Notes: a model not told the origin generated them from the letters alone. 64,000 nucleotides of DNA from an uncultured Arachnia sp. (GCA_934636715.1 CAKUBE010000005.1:1-64000), one strand, 5' to 3'; numbered from the stretch's first letter, positions 17,701 to 31,826 are shown. Numbers and translations are program-made.

Positions 17701-17708
<8 letters not shown>
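16761..17708 (+). CDS. Sugar ABC transporter permease (MalF/UgpA type)
   Basis: Protein of 315 residues from GTG 16761, chosen because AAAGGAG lies 6 nt before it; a short basic cytoplasmic N-terminus (1-35) precedes six predicted membrane helices. The EAA loop EAARVDGANSWRTFWHVTVP near 215-235 is the contact site for the cytoplasmic ATPase. It forms a heterodimer with the next permease. The sequence TTRGGP-like NLTRGGPAYTTMTMSHYLF near the C-terminus is typical of the CUT1 group, which takes up di- and oligosaccharides. Confidence 0.95.
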
Positions 17709-21518
<3,810 letters not shown>

Positions 21519-21560
21519 CGGCCCCCCGGCGCCGTCGAACCTACCTTCTGGAGAATGACC

Positions 21561-24536
21561 ATGCCCTCCTCAGAGATCACCTCGTACGCGCCCGGCTCCG
21601 GGCGCCGTGTCCGGCCGCGCTCGCGCGTGGCCTCGTCGTCGGCCGAACTCGACCTGAGCGGCGCCTGGCGGTTCCGCTTCTCGTCTCGTCCCGAGGAGGC
21701 GCCCGAGGGCGCCGAGGCCGTCGGCTTCGATGACTCGGGCTGGGACGCGATCGCCGTCCCCAGCCACTGGGTGCTCCAGGGCCGCGACGACTGGGGCAAG
21801 CCGATCTACACCAACGTCGACTTCCCGTTCCCGGTCGAGCCGCCGCACGTGCCCGACGAGAACCCCACCGGCGACTACCGGGTCGCGTTCGACCTCCCCG
21901 ACGGGTTCGGCGACCGGGTCTACCTGCGGTTCGACGGCGTCGAGTCGCTCGCGATCGTGTCGCTGAACGGCATCGAGGTGGGCGTGGTGCGCGGCAGCAG
22001 GCTGGCGCAGGAGCTGGACGTGACCGCCGAGGCCGTCGCCGGCCGCAACGTCCTGCACGTGCGCGTCCACCAGTGGTCGGCCGCCTCCTACCTCGAGGAC
22101 CAGGACCAGTGGTGGCTGCCCGGCATCTTCCGCGAGGTCACCGTGCTCGCCCGGCCGGCGAACGGGATCGAGGACGTCTGGCTGCGCGCCGACTACGACC
22201 CGGAGACCGGGCGCGGGCGCATCCTGCCCGAGCTCAGGGCCGACGCCGACGCCTACCCCGTCACGCTGCGCGTCGCGGGGACAGAGCGCACCTTCGCGTC
22301 GCCCGAGGAGGTCGCCGTCGTCGAGGTCGGCGAGGTCGAGCCGTGGAGCGCGGACGTGCCGCGCCTCTACGACGCCGAGGTGAGCAACGCCGTCGACACC
22401 CGCAGCCTGCGCGTCGGGTTCCGCCGGGTGGAGATCGTCGGCCACGAATGGCGGGTCAACGGGCGCAAGCTCCGTCTGCGCGGCGTCAACCGGCACGAGT
22501 ACCACCCCGACAAGGGACGCGTGTTCGACGAGGACGCGGTGCGCGCCCAGCTCCACCTGATGAAGCGGCACAACCTCAACGCGATCCGCACCTCGCACTA
22601 TCCGCCCCATCCGCGCTTCTTCGACCTGACCGACGAGCTCGGATTCTGGGTGATCGACGAGTGCGACCTCGAGACCCACGGCTTCGAGCGCCACGGGTGG
22701 GTCGACAACCCCGTCGACGACCCGCGCTGGCGCGACGCCCTCGTCGACCGGATCGAGCGCACCGTCGAGCGGGATAAGAACCATCCGTCGATCGTCGCGT
22801 GGTCGCTCGGCAACGAGTCGGGCACGGGGCAGAACACCGCGGCGATGGCCGCGTGGGCGCGCCGCCGCGACCCGGAGCGCCCCGTGCACTACGAGCCCGA
22901 CTTCGAGGGCCAGTACACCGACGTCGTGTCGCGGATGTACGCGCCTGTCGAGGAGATGGAGGACATGTCGGCGGGCACCGGGAACAACAGGTCCGGCTCG
23001 CCGGGCCGCAACGCGGAGTTGGCCAAGCGGCCGATGATCCTGTGCGAGTACGTGCACGCCATGGGCAACGGCTCGGGCGCGGTCACCGACTACGAGCGGC
23101 GCTTCGACTCCCTTCCCCAGTGGCACGGCGGGTTCGTGTGGGAGTGGCGCGACCACGGGCTGCGCACCGCGACGCCGGACGGCACCGAGTTCTTCGGCTA
23201 CGGCGGCGACTTCGGCGAGGAGATCCACGACGGCTCGTTCGTCTGCGACGGCATGGTCCTCTCCGACGGCACGCCGACGCCGATGCTCGCCGAGTTCGCG
23301 GCCGTCACGACGCCGGTCAAGATCGTCATCGACGGCGACGCGGTCACCGTCGAGAACCGGCGCCACGCCGGCGACACCTCGGACCTGCGCTTCGTCTGGC
23401 GCGACGAGCTCGACGGCCGCGAGGTGGCCTCGGGCGAGCTCGCCGTCCCCGCCGTCGGGCCGGGGGAAAGCGCGACGGTGTCCGCGCCTGGGTTCGCGCC
23501 CGCGGACGGGGAGTTGTGGCGCACCGTCGCTGCCGTCACCGCCGGCGACCTGCCGTGGGCCGCGGCGGGCCACGCCGTGACCCGGGTCCAGGATCTGCTC
23601 GCGGATCGGGCGCCCGCGCTGCCGGCACCGGCCGCGGGGGAGACCCCGGTCGCCGACGGCGACGCCATCTCGTTCGGCCCCGCGCGCTTCGACGCGGCGA
23701 CCGGCGACCTGATCTCGCTGGCCGGCCGCGAGGTGCGCGGCCCCCGCCTGGAGCTGTGGCGCGCGCCGACGGAGAACGACGCGCTGCGCGCGTTCTACGG
23801 CTACGCGGACGTCGAGCCGACGGCCAGCAGGGGCCTCGGCACGTTCACCGGGCCGACGTCCGACCGCTGGCGCGAGGCGGGCCTCGACCGGCTGCGGCGC
23901 CGCGTCGAGGAGGTCGTCGCGGAGCCGGGACGGCTCGTCGTCCGCCACCGCTACTCGGCCTCCGCGGCCCGCGCCGCCGTCGCCGTCGAGCTGGTCTGGA
24001 CGGTGCGCGGCGGGGCCTTGCAGCTGGACGCGTCCGCCGTGCCCACCACGGGGTGGACGACCACCTGGCCGCGGATCGGGCTGCACTTCGCGCTGCCCCG
24101 CGGAACGGGCCGGGCGGAGTGGTTCGGCACGGGCCCGCTCGAGAACTACGCGGACTCGCACGCCGCGGCGGTCGTCGGGCGGTTCGCGGCGGAGCTCGAC
24201 GACCTCGTCGTGAACTACGCGGTGCCCCAGGAGAGCGGCCACCGGGCGGGGCTGCGCGAGCTGGTCCTGCCGGACCTCGGGCTCAACCTGACCCCGCACC
24301 CGGTCGGCCGGGAGCTTCCGGGGTTCTCGCTGCGCGCCCACGACGCGGCGGAGGTCACCGCCGCGCGGCACCCGCACGAGCTGCCGGATTCGCGCGCGAC
24401 CCACCTGTACCTCGACGTGCAGCAGCACGGTCTGGGGTCGGCGTCGTGCGGCCCCGACGTGCGGCCCGAATACCAGTTGAGGCCGCGCTCCGCGGCCTGG
24501 TCGCTCACGCTGTCGGCAACTGCGGACCCCCGTTGA
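21561..24536 (+). CDS. lacZ: GH2 beta-galactosidase (LacZ type), second copy
   Basis: Protein of 991 residues; an in-frame ATG at 21555 is rejected because GGAG at 21550-21553 leaves only one base, against 7 for ATG 21561. LacZ domain order is complete, with acid/base Glu419 in WSLGNESGTGQN and nucleophile Glu496 in MILCEYVHAMGNGSG. The C-terminal small-chain domain (WFGTGPLENYADS) is present. No export signal. Two full-length, clearly divergent enzymes in tandem suggest split specificity (for example lactose against galacto-oligosaccharides or lacto-N-biose-like sugars) and not a recent duplication. Confidence 0.96.
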   Translation: MPSSEITSYAPGSGRRVRPRSRVASSSAELDLSGAWRFRFSSRPEEAPEGAEAVGFDDSGWDAIAVPSHWVLQGRDDWGKPIYTNVDFPFPVEPPHVPDENPTGDYRVAFDLPDGFGDRVYLRFDGVESLAIVSLNGIEVGVVRGSRLAQELDVTAEAVAGRNVLHVRVHQWSAASYLEDQDQWWLPGIFREVTVLARPANGIEDVWLRADYDPETGRGRILPELRADADAYPVTLRVAGTERTFASPEEVAVVEVGEVEPWSADVPRLYDAEVSNAVDTRSLRVGFRRVEIVGHEWRVNGRKLRLRGVNRHEYHPDKGRVFDEDAVRAQLHLMKRHNLNAIRTSHYPPHPRFFDLTDELGFWVIDECDLETHGFERHGWVDNPVDDPRWRDALVDRIERTVERDKNHPSIVAWSLGNESGTGQNTAAMAAWARRRDPERPVHYEPDFEGQYTDVVSRMYAPVEEMEDMSAGTGNNRSGSPGRNAELAKRPMILCEYVHAMGNGSGAVTDYERRFDSLPQWHGGFVWEWRDHGLRTATPDGTEFFGYGGDFGEEIHDGSFVCDGMVLSDGTPTPMLAEFAAVTTPVKIVIDGDAVTVENRRHAGDTSDLRFVWRDELDGREVASGELAVPAVGPGESATVSAPGFAPADGELWRTVAAVTAGDLPWAAAGHAVTRVQDLLADRAPALPAPAAGETPVADGDAISFGPARFDAATGDLISLAGREVRGPRLELWRAPTENDALRAFYGYADVEPTASRGLGTFTGPTSDRWREAGLDRLRRRVEEVVAEPGRLVVRHRYSASAARAAVAVELVWTVRGGALQLDASAVPTTGWTTTWPRIGLHFALPRGTGRAEWFGTGPLENYADSHAAAVVGRFAAELDDLVVNYAVPQESGHRAGLRELVLPDLGLNLTPHPVGRELPGFSLRAHDAAEVTAARHPHELPDSRATHLYLDVQQHGLGSASCGPDVRPEYQLRPRSAAWSLTLSATADPR

Positions 24537-24562
24537 TGGGTTAATCCTACTAAATGTAGTAT
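24533..24562 (+). promoter_or_regulatory. Promoter of pflB with inverted repeat
   Basis: TTGATG (24533-24538), 18-nt spacer, TAGTAT (24557-24562), in an AT-rich island. CTAC-N5-GTAG (24547-24559) overlaps the -10 box and could be an operator for a redox or anaerobic regulator; no known consensus (Fnr, Rex, ArcA) fits well. Confidence 0.5.
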
Positions 24563-24599
24563 TTACTCCGGATCGGCAACAGAGGACCCAGGAGCTTTC

Positions 24600-26864
24600 A
24601 TGACGGCATCGACCACCACGGACATCGGACACGCTGACGCCTGGGAAGGCTTCACCGGCGGCGAGTGGCAGGAGGTCGTGGACGTCCGCGACTTCATCCT
24701 CGCGAACTTCACGCCCTACACCGGTGACGCCGGCTTCCTGGAGGGGCCGACGGCGAAGACGGTGAACGTGTGGGACACGCTGCAGCGCGAGTTCCTGAGC
24801 GTCGAGCGCGCCAAGCGCGTCTACGACGTCGAGACCCATATCGCGGGCGACGTCGACGCCTTCCCCGCCGGCTACATCTGCGCGGACGACGACGTGATCG
24901 TCGGCCTGCAGACCGATGTCCCGCTGAAGCGCGCCATGATCCCGGCCGGCGGGTGGCGCATGGTCGAGACCGCCATCCGCGAGGCCGGGCTGGAGCCGGA
25001 CGAGCGGATCAAGGAGATCTTCACCAAGCACCGCAAGACGCACAACGAGGCCGTCTTCGACATCTACACCCCGCGCATCCGCGCCGCCCGCAGCTCGCAC
25101 ATCATCACCGGCCTGCCCGACGCCTACGGCCGCGGCCGCATCATCGGCGACTACCGCCGCGTCGCGCTGTACGGCGTCGACCGCCTGATCGAGGCGAAGA
25201 CCAAGGACAAGGAGGCCGTCGTCGACCTCCCGTTCACCGAGGACTGGGCCCGCTACCGCGAGGAGCACTCGGAGCAGATCAAGGCGCTGAAGAAGCTGAA
25301 GAACCTCGGCACCACCTACGGCTTCGACCTGTCGCGCCCCGCCCGCACCTTCGTCGAGGCGGTCCAGTGGACCTACCTCGCCTACCTCGCGTCCGTGAAG
25401 AGCCAGGACGGCGCCGCCATGAGCATCGGCCGCCTCTCCGGCTTCTTCGACATCTACGCCGAGCGCGACCTGGCCGCGGGCATCCTCACCGAGGCGGAGG
25501 CCCAGGAGGCCATCGACGCGCTGGTGACCAAGCTGCGCATCGTGCGGTTCCTGCGCACCATCGACTACGACCAGATCTTCTCCGGCGACCCGTACTGGGC
25601 GACCTGGTCCGACGGCGGGTTCGCCAACGACGGCCGGACGCTGGTCACCAAGACGTCGTTCCGGCTGCTGCAGACGCTGCGCAACCTCGGCCCCGCGCCG
25701 GAGCCCAACATCACCATCTACTGGGATCCGGCGCTGCCCGAGGGCTACAAGGAGTTCTGCTCGCTGATCTCGATCGAGACCTCGGCCCTGCAATACGAGT
25801 CCGACAAGGCCATCCGCGATCACTGGGGCGACGACACCGGCATCGCCTGCTGCGTGTCTCCGATGGCGATCGGCCGCCAGATGCAGTTCTTCGGCGCCCG
25901 CCTGAACAGCGCGAAGGCGCTGCTGTACGCCATCAACGGCGGCCGCGACGAGATGTCCGGCAAGCAGATCGTGGCCGGCTACGAGCCGATCACCGGCGAC
26001 GAGCCCCTCGACTACGACACCGTCTGGGAGAGGTACGACGCCATGCTCGACTGGGTCGTCGGCACCTACGTCGAGGCGCTGAACATCATCCACTACTGCC
26101 ACGACCGCTACGCCTACGAGGCCATCGAGATGGCGCTGCACGACGACTTCATCGTGCGCACCATGGGCTGCGGCATCGCGGGCCTCTCGATCGTCGCCGA
26201 CTCGCTGGCGGCCATCAAGTACGCCACCGTGACCCCGGTGCGCGACGACTCCGGCCTCGTCATCGACTACATCACCGAGGGCGACTTCCCCCGCTACGGC
26301 AACGACGACGACCGCGCCGACGAGATCGCCAAGCTCGTCGTGAAGACCGTCATGGACAAGATCCGCAGCATGAAGCTGTACCGCGACGCCATCCCGACGC
26401 AGTCCGTGCTCACGATCACCTCGAACGTCGTCTACGGCAAGAACACCGGCTCGTTCCCGTCCGGCCACCAGGCCGGCACCCCGTTCGCGCCCGGAGCGAA
26501 CCCGGAGAACGGCGCGGACACGCACGGCATGATCGCGTCGATGCTGAGCGTCGGCAAGCTGGCCTACGACGACGCCCTCGACGGCATCTCGCTGACCAAC
26601 ACCATCACGCCGCCCGCGCTGGGCCGGAACGAGGAGGAACGGGTGGCCAACCTCGTCGGCATCCTGGACGCCGGCATGGGGGAGGGCCTCTACCACGCCA
26701 ACATCAACGTCCTGAACAAGGAGACGCTGCTCGACGCGATGGAGAACCCGGAGAACTACCCCCAGCTCACCATTCGCGTGTCCGGCTACGCCGTCAACTT
26801 CGTCAAGCTGACCCGGGAGCAGCAGCTCGACGTCCTGTCGCGCACCTTCCACGAGTCCGCCTGA
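24600..26864 (+). CDS. pflB: Pyruvate formate-lyase (formate acetyltransferase)
   Basis: Protein of 754 residues, full length for PFL. Converts pyruvate and CoA to acetyl-CoA and formate without oxygen, in the cytosol. The active-site pair Cys-Cys lies in [11 protein letters not shown] near residue 417, and the glycyl-radical site is RVSGYA near residue 729 close to the C-terminus, as in authentic PFL. ATG 24600 follows AGGAG. The activase gene starts one base after the stop, so the pair is one unit. Its own promoter follows the beta-galactosidase, linking sugar breakdown to mixed-acid fermentation only by position. Confidence 0.98.
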   Translation: MTASTTTDIGHADAWEGFTGGEWQEVVDVRDFILANFTPYTGDAGFLEGPTAKTVNVWDTLQREFLSVERAKRVYDVETHIAGDVDAFPAGYICADDDVIVGLQTDVPLKRAMIPAGGWRMVETAIREAGLEPDERIKEIFTKHRKTHNEAVFDIYTPRIRAARSSHIITGLPDAYGRGRIIGDYRRVALYGVDRLIEAKTKDKEAVVDLPFTEDWARYREEHSEQIKALKKLKNLGTTYGFDLSRPARTFVEAVQWTYLAYLASVKSQDGAAMSIGRLSGFFDIYAERDLAAGILTEAEAQEAIDALVTKLRIVRFLRTIDYDQIFSGDPYWATWSDGGFANDGRTLVTKTSFRLLQTLRNLGPAPEPNITIYWDPALPEGYKEFCSLISIETSALQYESDKAIRDHWGDDTGIACCVSPMAIGRQMQFFGARLNSAKALLYAINGGRDEMSGKQIVAGYEPITGDEPLDYDTVWERYDAMLDWVVGTYVEALNIIHYCHDRYAYEAIEMALHDDFIVRTMGCGIAGLSIVADSLAAIKYATVTPVRDDSGLVIDYITEGDFPRYGNDDDRADEIAKLVVKTVMDKIRSMKLYRDAIPTQSVLTITSNVVYGKNTGSFPSGHQAGTPFAPGANPENGADTHGMIASMLSVGKLAYDDALDGISLTNTITPPALGRNEEERVANLVGILDAGMGEGLYHANINVLNKETLLDAMENPENYPQLTIRVSGYAVNFVKLTREQQLDVLSRTFHESA

Positions 26865-26865
26865 C

Positions 26866-27717
26866 GTGACGGCTCCCTCCCCGTACATCCGGACGGAGGA
26901 CGCGGCGGCCTACTCGGCGCGGCGGCTCGGCGGCATCCCGGTCGTCGACGAGACGGACCGGAGCTCCCTGTTGGCGGGCACCCGCACGGGCGAGATCGGG
27001 CTCCTGCACTCCTGGGAGTTGGTGACCGCCGTCGACGGGCCCGGCACGCGGATGACGACGTTCCTGGCGGGCTGCCCGCTGCGCTGTCTGTACTGCCACA
27101 ACCCGGACACGATGATGGCGCGCCGCGGCGTGCCGGTGCGGGCGGCGGACCTGCTCGCGCGGATCTACCGCTACCGGAGCGTCTTCAAGGCCACACGGGG
27201 AGGGATCACGCTCTCGGGCGGCGAGGTGCTGCAGCAGCCGGCCTTCGCGGCGCGCATCCTCAGGAGCGCCAAGGAGTTCGGCGTGCACACGGCGCTCGAC
27301 ACGTCCGGGTATCTGGGGCGCAACGCCACCGACGAGCTGCTCGCCGACGTCGACCTCGTCCTCCTCGACGTGAAGGCCGGCGACGAGGAGACCTACAAGC
27401 GCGTCACGGGCCGCGAGCTGCAGCCCACGCTGGACTTCGGGCGCCGGCTCGATGCCCTGGGCATCGAGATCTGGATCCGCTACGTGCTGGTCCCCGGCCT
27501 GACCGACGACCCCGCCGGCGTCGCCCGCGTGGCCGACTACGCGGCGTCGCTCCTCAACGTCACCAGGGTCGAGGTGCTGCCCTTCCACCAGATGGGCCGC
27601 GACAAGTGGCACGAGATCGGCATGAAGTACCAGCTCGAGGACACCCAGGCGCCCTCTGTCGAGCTGACCGAGGCCACGCGCGACATCTTCCGGTCGCGCG
27701 GCCTCACCACCTACTGA
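26866..27717 (+). CDS. pflA: Pyruvate formate-lyase activating enzyme (radical SAM)
   Basis: Protein of 283 residues. The CxxxCxxC cluster motif GCPLRCLYCHNP (Cys70, Cys74, Cys77) binds the 4Fe-4S centre that cleaves S-adenosylmethionine and puts the radical on the PFL glycine. TLSGGEVLQQP and DTSGYLG are typical PflA segments. The first ~45 residues are longer than in E. coli PflA. GTG start at 26866, one base after the pflB stop. The 3' end overlaps the convergent response-regulator gene by 7 bp. Confidence 0.97.
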   Translation: MTAPSPYIRTEDAAAYSARRLGGIPVVDETDRSSLLAGTRTGEIGLLHSWELVTAVDGPGTRMTTFLAGCPLRCLYCHNPDTMMARRGVPVRAADLLARIYRYRSVFKATRGGITLSGGEVLQQPAFAARILRSAKEFGVHTALDTSGYLGRNATDELLADVDLVLLDVKAGDEETYKRVTGRELQPTLDFGRRLDALGIEIWIRYVLVPGLTDDPAGVARVADYAASLLNVTRVEVLPFHQMGRDKWHEIGMKYQLEDTQAPSVELTEATRDIFRSRGLTTY

Positions 27718-28373
27718 GTGCCGCCGCCGAGGCCCTTCGACCGGGCGGCGACGATGGCCGCCGACCGGTCGCGCAGGGAGAGCTTCGCCAGGATGGTGGC
27801 CAGCGTGTTGCGGACGGTCTTGGGGCTGACCGAGAGCCGGTAGGCGATCGATGCGTTGTCGAGCCCGTGCGCCACGAGGTCGAGGACCTCCCGCTCCCGC
27901 CCGGTCAGCTCGGGGAACTGCGGCCGCGCGGCGTGCTGCCCGCCCAGCAGGTAGGACATCGCGCGCTCGGCGACGGCGGGGGAGAGGATCATCTCTCCGG
28001 CCGCGACGGCCCGGACCGCGCGCTCCACGGCGTCGGGCGGGGAGGACTTCACGAGGAACCCTCGGGCGCCCGCACGCACGGAGGCGACGACGGCGTCGTC
28101 GTCCTCGTGCATGGTCACGGCGAGCACCTTCAGGCCCGGACGGGAGCGCAGCAGCTCGCGGGTCACCTCGATGCCGGAGCCGTCGCCGAGGTCCAGGTCC
28201 ATCAGCACGACATCGGTCTCGTGCGGACCCGCGAACAGCGCGAGGGCGGCCGCCGCGCCGTCGGCCTGGCCGGCCACCGTGATGCCGGGCAGGGAGTTCA
28301 GCAGCGCGGCCATCCCGATCCGGAACACCGGATGATCGTCGACGAGGGTCACGCGAAGGGGGCTCTCGGTCAT
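27711..28373 (-). CDS. NarL/FixJ-type response regulator
   Basis: Protein of 220 residues. Receiver domain with the acidic pair Asp12/Asp13 and phosphoacceptor Asp59 (VVLMDLDLGDG), then a LuxR-type helix-turn-helix (LTGREREVLDLVAHGLDNAS ... SVSPKTVRNTLATI, about 148-200). ATG 28373 is chosen because it overlaps the kinase stop (ATGA) and starts the receiver exactly. It is co-translated with the histidine kinase. Targets cannot be told; the convergent neighbour is pflA. Confidence 0.95.
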   Translation of the reverse strand: MTESPLRVTLVDDHPVFRIGMAALLNSLPGITVAGQADGAAAALALFAGPHETDVVLMDLDLGDGSGIEVTRELLRSRPGLKVLAVTMHEDDDAVVASVRAGARGFLVKSSPPDAVERAVRAVAAGEMILSPAVAERAMSYLLGGQHAARPQFPELTGREREVLDLVAHGLDNASIAYRLSVSPKTVRNTLATILAKLSLRDRSAAIVAARSKGLGGGTQ

Positions 28374-30358
28374 GGGACATCTCCTGTCGGGTGGAGCGGC
28401 AGTGTGGCGCGCACGGTGGTGCCGACGCCGCCCGGCCCGGTCCCGATGCTCAGCGTGCCGCCGAGTTCCTCGGTGCGCTCCCGCATCGAGCGGGTGCCGA
28501 CGCCGTCGGGCGCATCGGCGGGGCGTCCACGGCCGTCGTCGCGGCACACGATGAGCAGGGTCGGCCCGTCGACGGCCAGTCTCACCGCGCAGCCGGGGGC
28601 GCCGGAGTGGCGCGCGGCGTTCAGCGTCGACTCCGAGACGACGGCGTAGGCCGCGGCCGCCACGCGCTCATCGAGGCCGCGCAGCGTGCCCTGGTCACCC
28701 GCGGCCACGCCGTCGATCGCGACCGCGAACCCCGTCGCGGCGTGCCGGGCGACGAGCTCGTCGAGCGCGACCGCGAGTCCCCGCTCCTCCAGGACCGGGG
28801 GAAGGAGGCTGCGCGACATCAGCCGCACGTCCTGGAACCGCTGCGCCACCTCGGCCTGCAGCGCGGAGAGCACCTCGTCGGCCGCGGCCGGATCGGAGCG
28901 GAGCACGTTGCGGGCGCCCTGCAGGCCGAGCTGGAGCCCGGACATCCACGGGCCGACGCCGTCGTGCAGCTCGCGCCGGATGAGCTTGCGCTCGGCCAGC
29001 CGGGCGCGGGTGGTGGCGTCGCGGGCGCGGACCACGTCGGTCGTCGCCCGCACCAGCCCCACGCCGGCGGCGAGCACCGGCTGGAGATGGTCGAGCGCGT
29101 CCAGCGTGCGGCGGTCGAGCCGCTCGCCGGGCCGGGGCGTGATCGCCAGCCGGCCCACCTGTTCGGGGCCGGCTTCCGTGGGCCGGACGATCGGGAGTTC
29201 GACGGGGACGCTCGTCGGCTCGCCCCAGAGGCCCGCGTCGTCGGCCCCGGAAAGGGTCAGTCGCGCCGACTCCAGCCGGAGGGACTCGCCGACGGAGGCC
29301 GCGAGCCGGTCGAGCAGCTCGCCGCTCTCGCTCGCCGACGAGAGCGACGCGCCGATGCTCAGGGCCGCCCTTCCGGGAGAGGCGGCGTCGCCCCAGACGA
29401 GGCGGCGCACCCTCGCCTCGATCCACCGCCGCAGCGGCTGCACCGCGAGCACGACGCCGACCGCCGCCATCACCTGGGCGACGGCGGAGCTGCCGACGAG
29501 CGCGGTGGCCGCCCACACGAGCGTGGTGTAGACGATCACCATGCCCAGCGTCAGCAGGCCGGCGATCACCGCGCGGCTGACGGCGAGGTCGATGCCCCAC
29601 AGCCGGTTGCGCAGCATCGTGACGAGCAGCGCACCGGGGAAGACCGCCTGGCACGCCAGGTGCGAGATGGGCAGCAGCAGGATGACGCTCTCGTCGGTGT
29701 AAGGCACCAGTACGAGCGGCAGGAAGGAGAGCGCCATCACCGCGGTGCCGAGGGCGAGGAGCCCCAACCCCGCCCGCTCCGCCGTCGGACCCGTGCGGTG
29801 CCGCCAGGCGACGGCCGCGGCGGTGACGAGGCCCACCACCACGACGGCGACGATCGCCGCGGAGGTGTCCGACATCGGGAAGAAGAGCCGCTGCACCGCG
29901 AACCCGGCCGCCGTTGCCACGCCGACGCCCGCCCCAATCCGGGCGCCGACAGGCAACGGGTGGTCGCGCACGAGCCACGGCACGACGAGGAAGAGGGCGA
30001 GCGTCCCCGGCACCCATGCGGTCCCGAACAGGCTGTTGCCCACCTCGATCGCCGGGACGCCCGGATGCGTCAGCGCGAACGACATCCAGCCGCCGCCCAG
30101 CGCCGCCAGTCCCGCGCCCACCGCGGCCAGCGAGACCAGCCAGGCGACGGGGTGGCTCCGCCGCGACATGAGGACCGCGGCGACGCCGCCGTAGACGATC
30201 CCGACCATCACGTCCACCACGAGGAACAGCACGTCGGGCGTGACGGGAAGCCTGCTCGCCGCCTGCAGCACCGCGCCGGCGACGGCGGGGACGAACGCGC
30301 CGACCGCCACCGCGACCGCGACGCGCGGGCGGCCGGGGTGGCGCTCGGTCATCGTCAT
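28370..30358 (-). CDS. Membrane sensor histidine kinase (NarL-type partner)
   Basis: Protein of 662 residues. The N-terminal ~330 residues hold about nine hydrophobic helices with short loops, so any signal is probably sensed in or at the membrane. Then a GAF-like region (about 335-430) leads to the HisKA_3 dimerisation helix with the phosphoacceptor in RRELHDGVGPW near residue 460 and a C-terminal HATPase domain (CRDDGRGRPADAPDGVGTRS). Start ATG 30358 lies 17 bp after the stop of the membrane-protein gene. A full sensor, not truncated. Confidence 0.94.
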   Translation of the reverse strand: MTMTERHPGRPRVAVAVAVGAFVPAVAGAVLQAASRLPVTPDVLFLVVDVMVGIVYGGVAAVLMSRRSHPVAWLVSLAAVGAGLAALGGGWMSFALTHPGVPAIEVGNSLFGTAWVPGTLALFLVVPWLVRDHPLPVGARIGAGVGVATAAGFAVQRLFFPMSDTSAAIVAVVVVGLVTAAAVAWRHRTGPTAERAGLGLLALGTAVMALSFLPLVLVPYTDESVILLLPISHLACQAVFPGALLVTMLRNRLWGIDLAVSRAVIAGLLTLGMVIVYTTLVWAATALVGSSAVAQVMAAVGVVLAVQPLRRWIEARVRRLVWGDAASPGRAALSIGASLSSASESGELLDRLAASVGESLRLESARLTLSGADDAGLWGEPTSVPVELPIVRPTEAGPEQVGRLAITPRPGERLDRRTLDALDHLQPVLAAGVGLVRATTDVVRARDATTRARLAERKLIRRELHDGVGPWMSGLQLGLQGARNVLRSDPAAADEVLSALQAEVAQRFQDVRLMSRSLLPPVLEERGLAVALDELVARHAATGFAVAIDGVAAGDQGTLRGLDERVAAAAYAVVSESTLNAARHSGAPGCAVRLAVDGPTLLIVCRDDGRGRPADAPDGVGTRSMRERTEELGGTLSIGTGPGGVGTTVRATLPLHPTGDVP

Positions 30359-30375
30359 GGCAGGACCCTACGGCT

Positions 30376-31059
30376 TCAGCGCCGGTCCCCGAGGGCGAAT
30401 CCGAGGGAGGCGACGACGAGCCACACCGGGGCCACGAAGCCGGCCAGGTACTGGAGCGGGGACGCGCCGCTGACAACGGTCAGGACGCCCAGCGCCAGCG
30501 AGATCACGCCGATCCAGCGGGGTGCTGCTCCGTGCCGCAGCGCGGCGGCGGCGACGGCGAGGGCTGACAGCCCGGCCCCGACCCAGAGCCAGGGGATGGT
30601 GGCGACCCAGTCGGTGTAGAACGCGGCGGACTCGGGGACGTACATCGACGGATCGGAGAGCCCGAGCGCGAACTGGGTGTCGAGGCCGCTGCCGAGGAGG
30701 AGCGCCGCGGCGGTGAGCAGGAGTCCGCCCAGGGCCACCTGGCCGTGCAGCGCGCCGGCGGGCGCCTGCTGGTCGAGCCTGCGCTTGAGGCCGGCGGCGA
30801 AGACGACGACCGCAAGCATCGTCAGCACGGCGAGCGCGTGGAAGGCGAGGTAGGCGCCCTGCTTGGACGCGGCGTCGGCCAGCATCTTCTCGGCGTCGCC
30901 GGCGGTGGCCTCCCAGTTCACGGAGGCGGCCATCGACGCCTGGATGGTCGCCATCCCCAAGGCTCCGGCGGCGACGCCGGTCCACGCCCACCCGCGGGGT
31001 TGGCGGCGCACGGCTTCCGGCGCCTCGGCCGCCGTCGGGTCGGTGAGAGAGATAGACAT
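30376..31059 (-). CDS. Multi-pass membrane protein of unknown function
   Basis: Protein of 227 residues with about six hydrophobic helices (near 25-45, 70-95, 105-125, 145-175, 180-200, 205-225). I recognise no family motif. ATG 31059 is preserved by AAGGAG at proper distance, which excludes the longer frame from 31110. It is the first gene of the unit with the histidine kinase and response regulator; it might be an accessory sensor or a target of the pathway. That role is inferred from position only. Confidence 0.85.
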   Translation of the reverse strand: MSISLTDPTAAEAPEAVRRQPRGWAWTGVAAGALGMATIQASMAASVNWEATAGDAEKMLADAASKQGAYLAFHALAVLTMLAVVVFAAGLKRRLDQQAPAGALHGQVALGGLLLTAAALLLGSGLDTQFALGLSDPSMYVPESAAFYTDWVATIPWLWVGAGLSALAVAAAALRHGAAPRWIGVISLALGVLTVVSGASPLQYLAGFVAPVWLVVASLGFALGDRR

Positions 31060-31503
31060 GTGAGTCTCCTTCGGTCCTGCCCGCCGTCCGTCGGCGGGCG
31101 TTGACCACATGATTGGCGGGCGCCCGTCCCGGGCACCAGGGCGGACGGCCCGGATCCCCGGGCAGTCTTTCCCGAGGCGAGGCCGCCCCCAGCCCCGCCC
31201 TGCCCCCGCGCTCGGGCGTGTCGCGGAAAGGTCCGGACGGTTACCTCACCCCCGATTTGGCGTCGCCGGGGGACCATGCCAAGATAGGAGGGTTGCTCCG
31301 CGAGGGGTTTGGGCGCGTCAAGCGCTCGGAATCCCGCGCGAGTCTGGCCAAATCCACGATTTCGGCCTCCGGGGACAGCTCCTCGAAGGCTGGCTGGAAA
31401 GCGGTCGAGACCGCGACACTCCCGAGTGCGGGGGCCGGAGCGACAAGGGGTTTTACCCCGCAGGAACTTGAAATTTCCAAAGGGACGAGAAGAAGGAACG
31501 ACT
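31060..31503. other. 444-bp divergent intergenic region / S10 leader
   Basis: No convincing gene. It separates the minus-strand sensor unit from the ribosomal operon. Near its left end CCCGCCG/CGGCGGG (31080-31098) can form a hairpin in the sensor-unit leader. On the plus strand TTGGCG (31257-31262) with CAAGAT 17 nt downstream is a weak promoter candidate, leaving about 210 nt of leader before rpsJ. GGGG-TTTTA-CCCC (31447-31459) and GGAA/TTCC (31463-31478) are small stems just before the rpsJ ribosome site. A leader-based control of the operon is possible but not shown. Confidence 0.5.
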
Positions 31504-31815
31504 GTGGCTGGACAAAAGATCCGCATCAGGCTGCGGGCGTATGACCACGAGGTCATCGACAGCTCGGCGCGCAAGATCGTCGACACCGTGACACGCACGG
31601 GTGCGAAGGTGGCCGGTCCTGTGCCGCTGCCGACGGAGAAGAACGTGTTCTGCGTGATCCGTTCGCCCCACAAGTACAAGGACAGCCGCGAGCACTTCGA
31701 GATGCGCACGCACAAGCGTCTGATCGACATCCTCGATCCGACGCCGAAGACCGTCGATTCGCTGATGCGTCTCGACCTGCCTGCCGGCGTCGACATCGAG
31801 ATCAAGCTTCCGTGA
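31504..31815 (+). CDS. rpsJ: 30S ribosomal protein S10
   Basis: Protein of 103 residues, normal length. [20 protein letters not shown] and the signature [20 protein letters not shown] are intact. GTG 31504 follows AAGGA (31493-31497). First gene of the S10 operon. S10 sits in the 30S head and also serves the NusB antitermination complex; the Nus interface cannot be judged from this alone. Confidence 0.99.
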   Translation: MAGQKIRIRLRAYDHEVIDSSARKIVDTVTRTGAKVAGPVPLPTEKNVFCVIRSPHKYKDSREHFEMRTHKRLIDILDPTPKTVDSLMRLDLPAGVDIEIKLP

Positions 31816-31826
31816 GGTCTGCTGAA

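Noticed and set aside
21570..26888. Open reading frame of 1772 codons on the minus strand
   Set aside because: It is antisense to beta-galactosidase 2 and pflB. GC-rich codon bias (third-position G/C) removes stops on the opposite strand; the translation is His/Arg/Val/Gly-rich without any family motif.
31060..31503. Ribosomal-protein leader riboswitch-like element for L4
   Set aside because: Small stems exist, but none matches a known L4 leader structure; recorded only as an intergenic leader.
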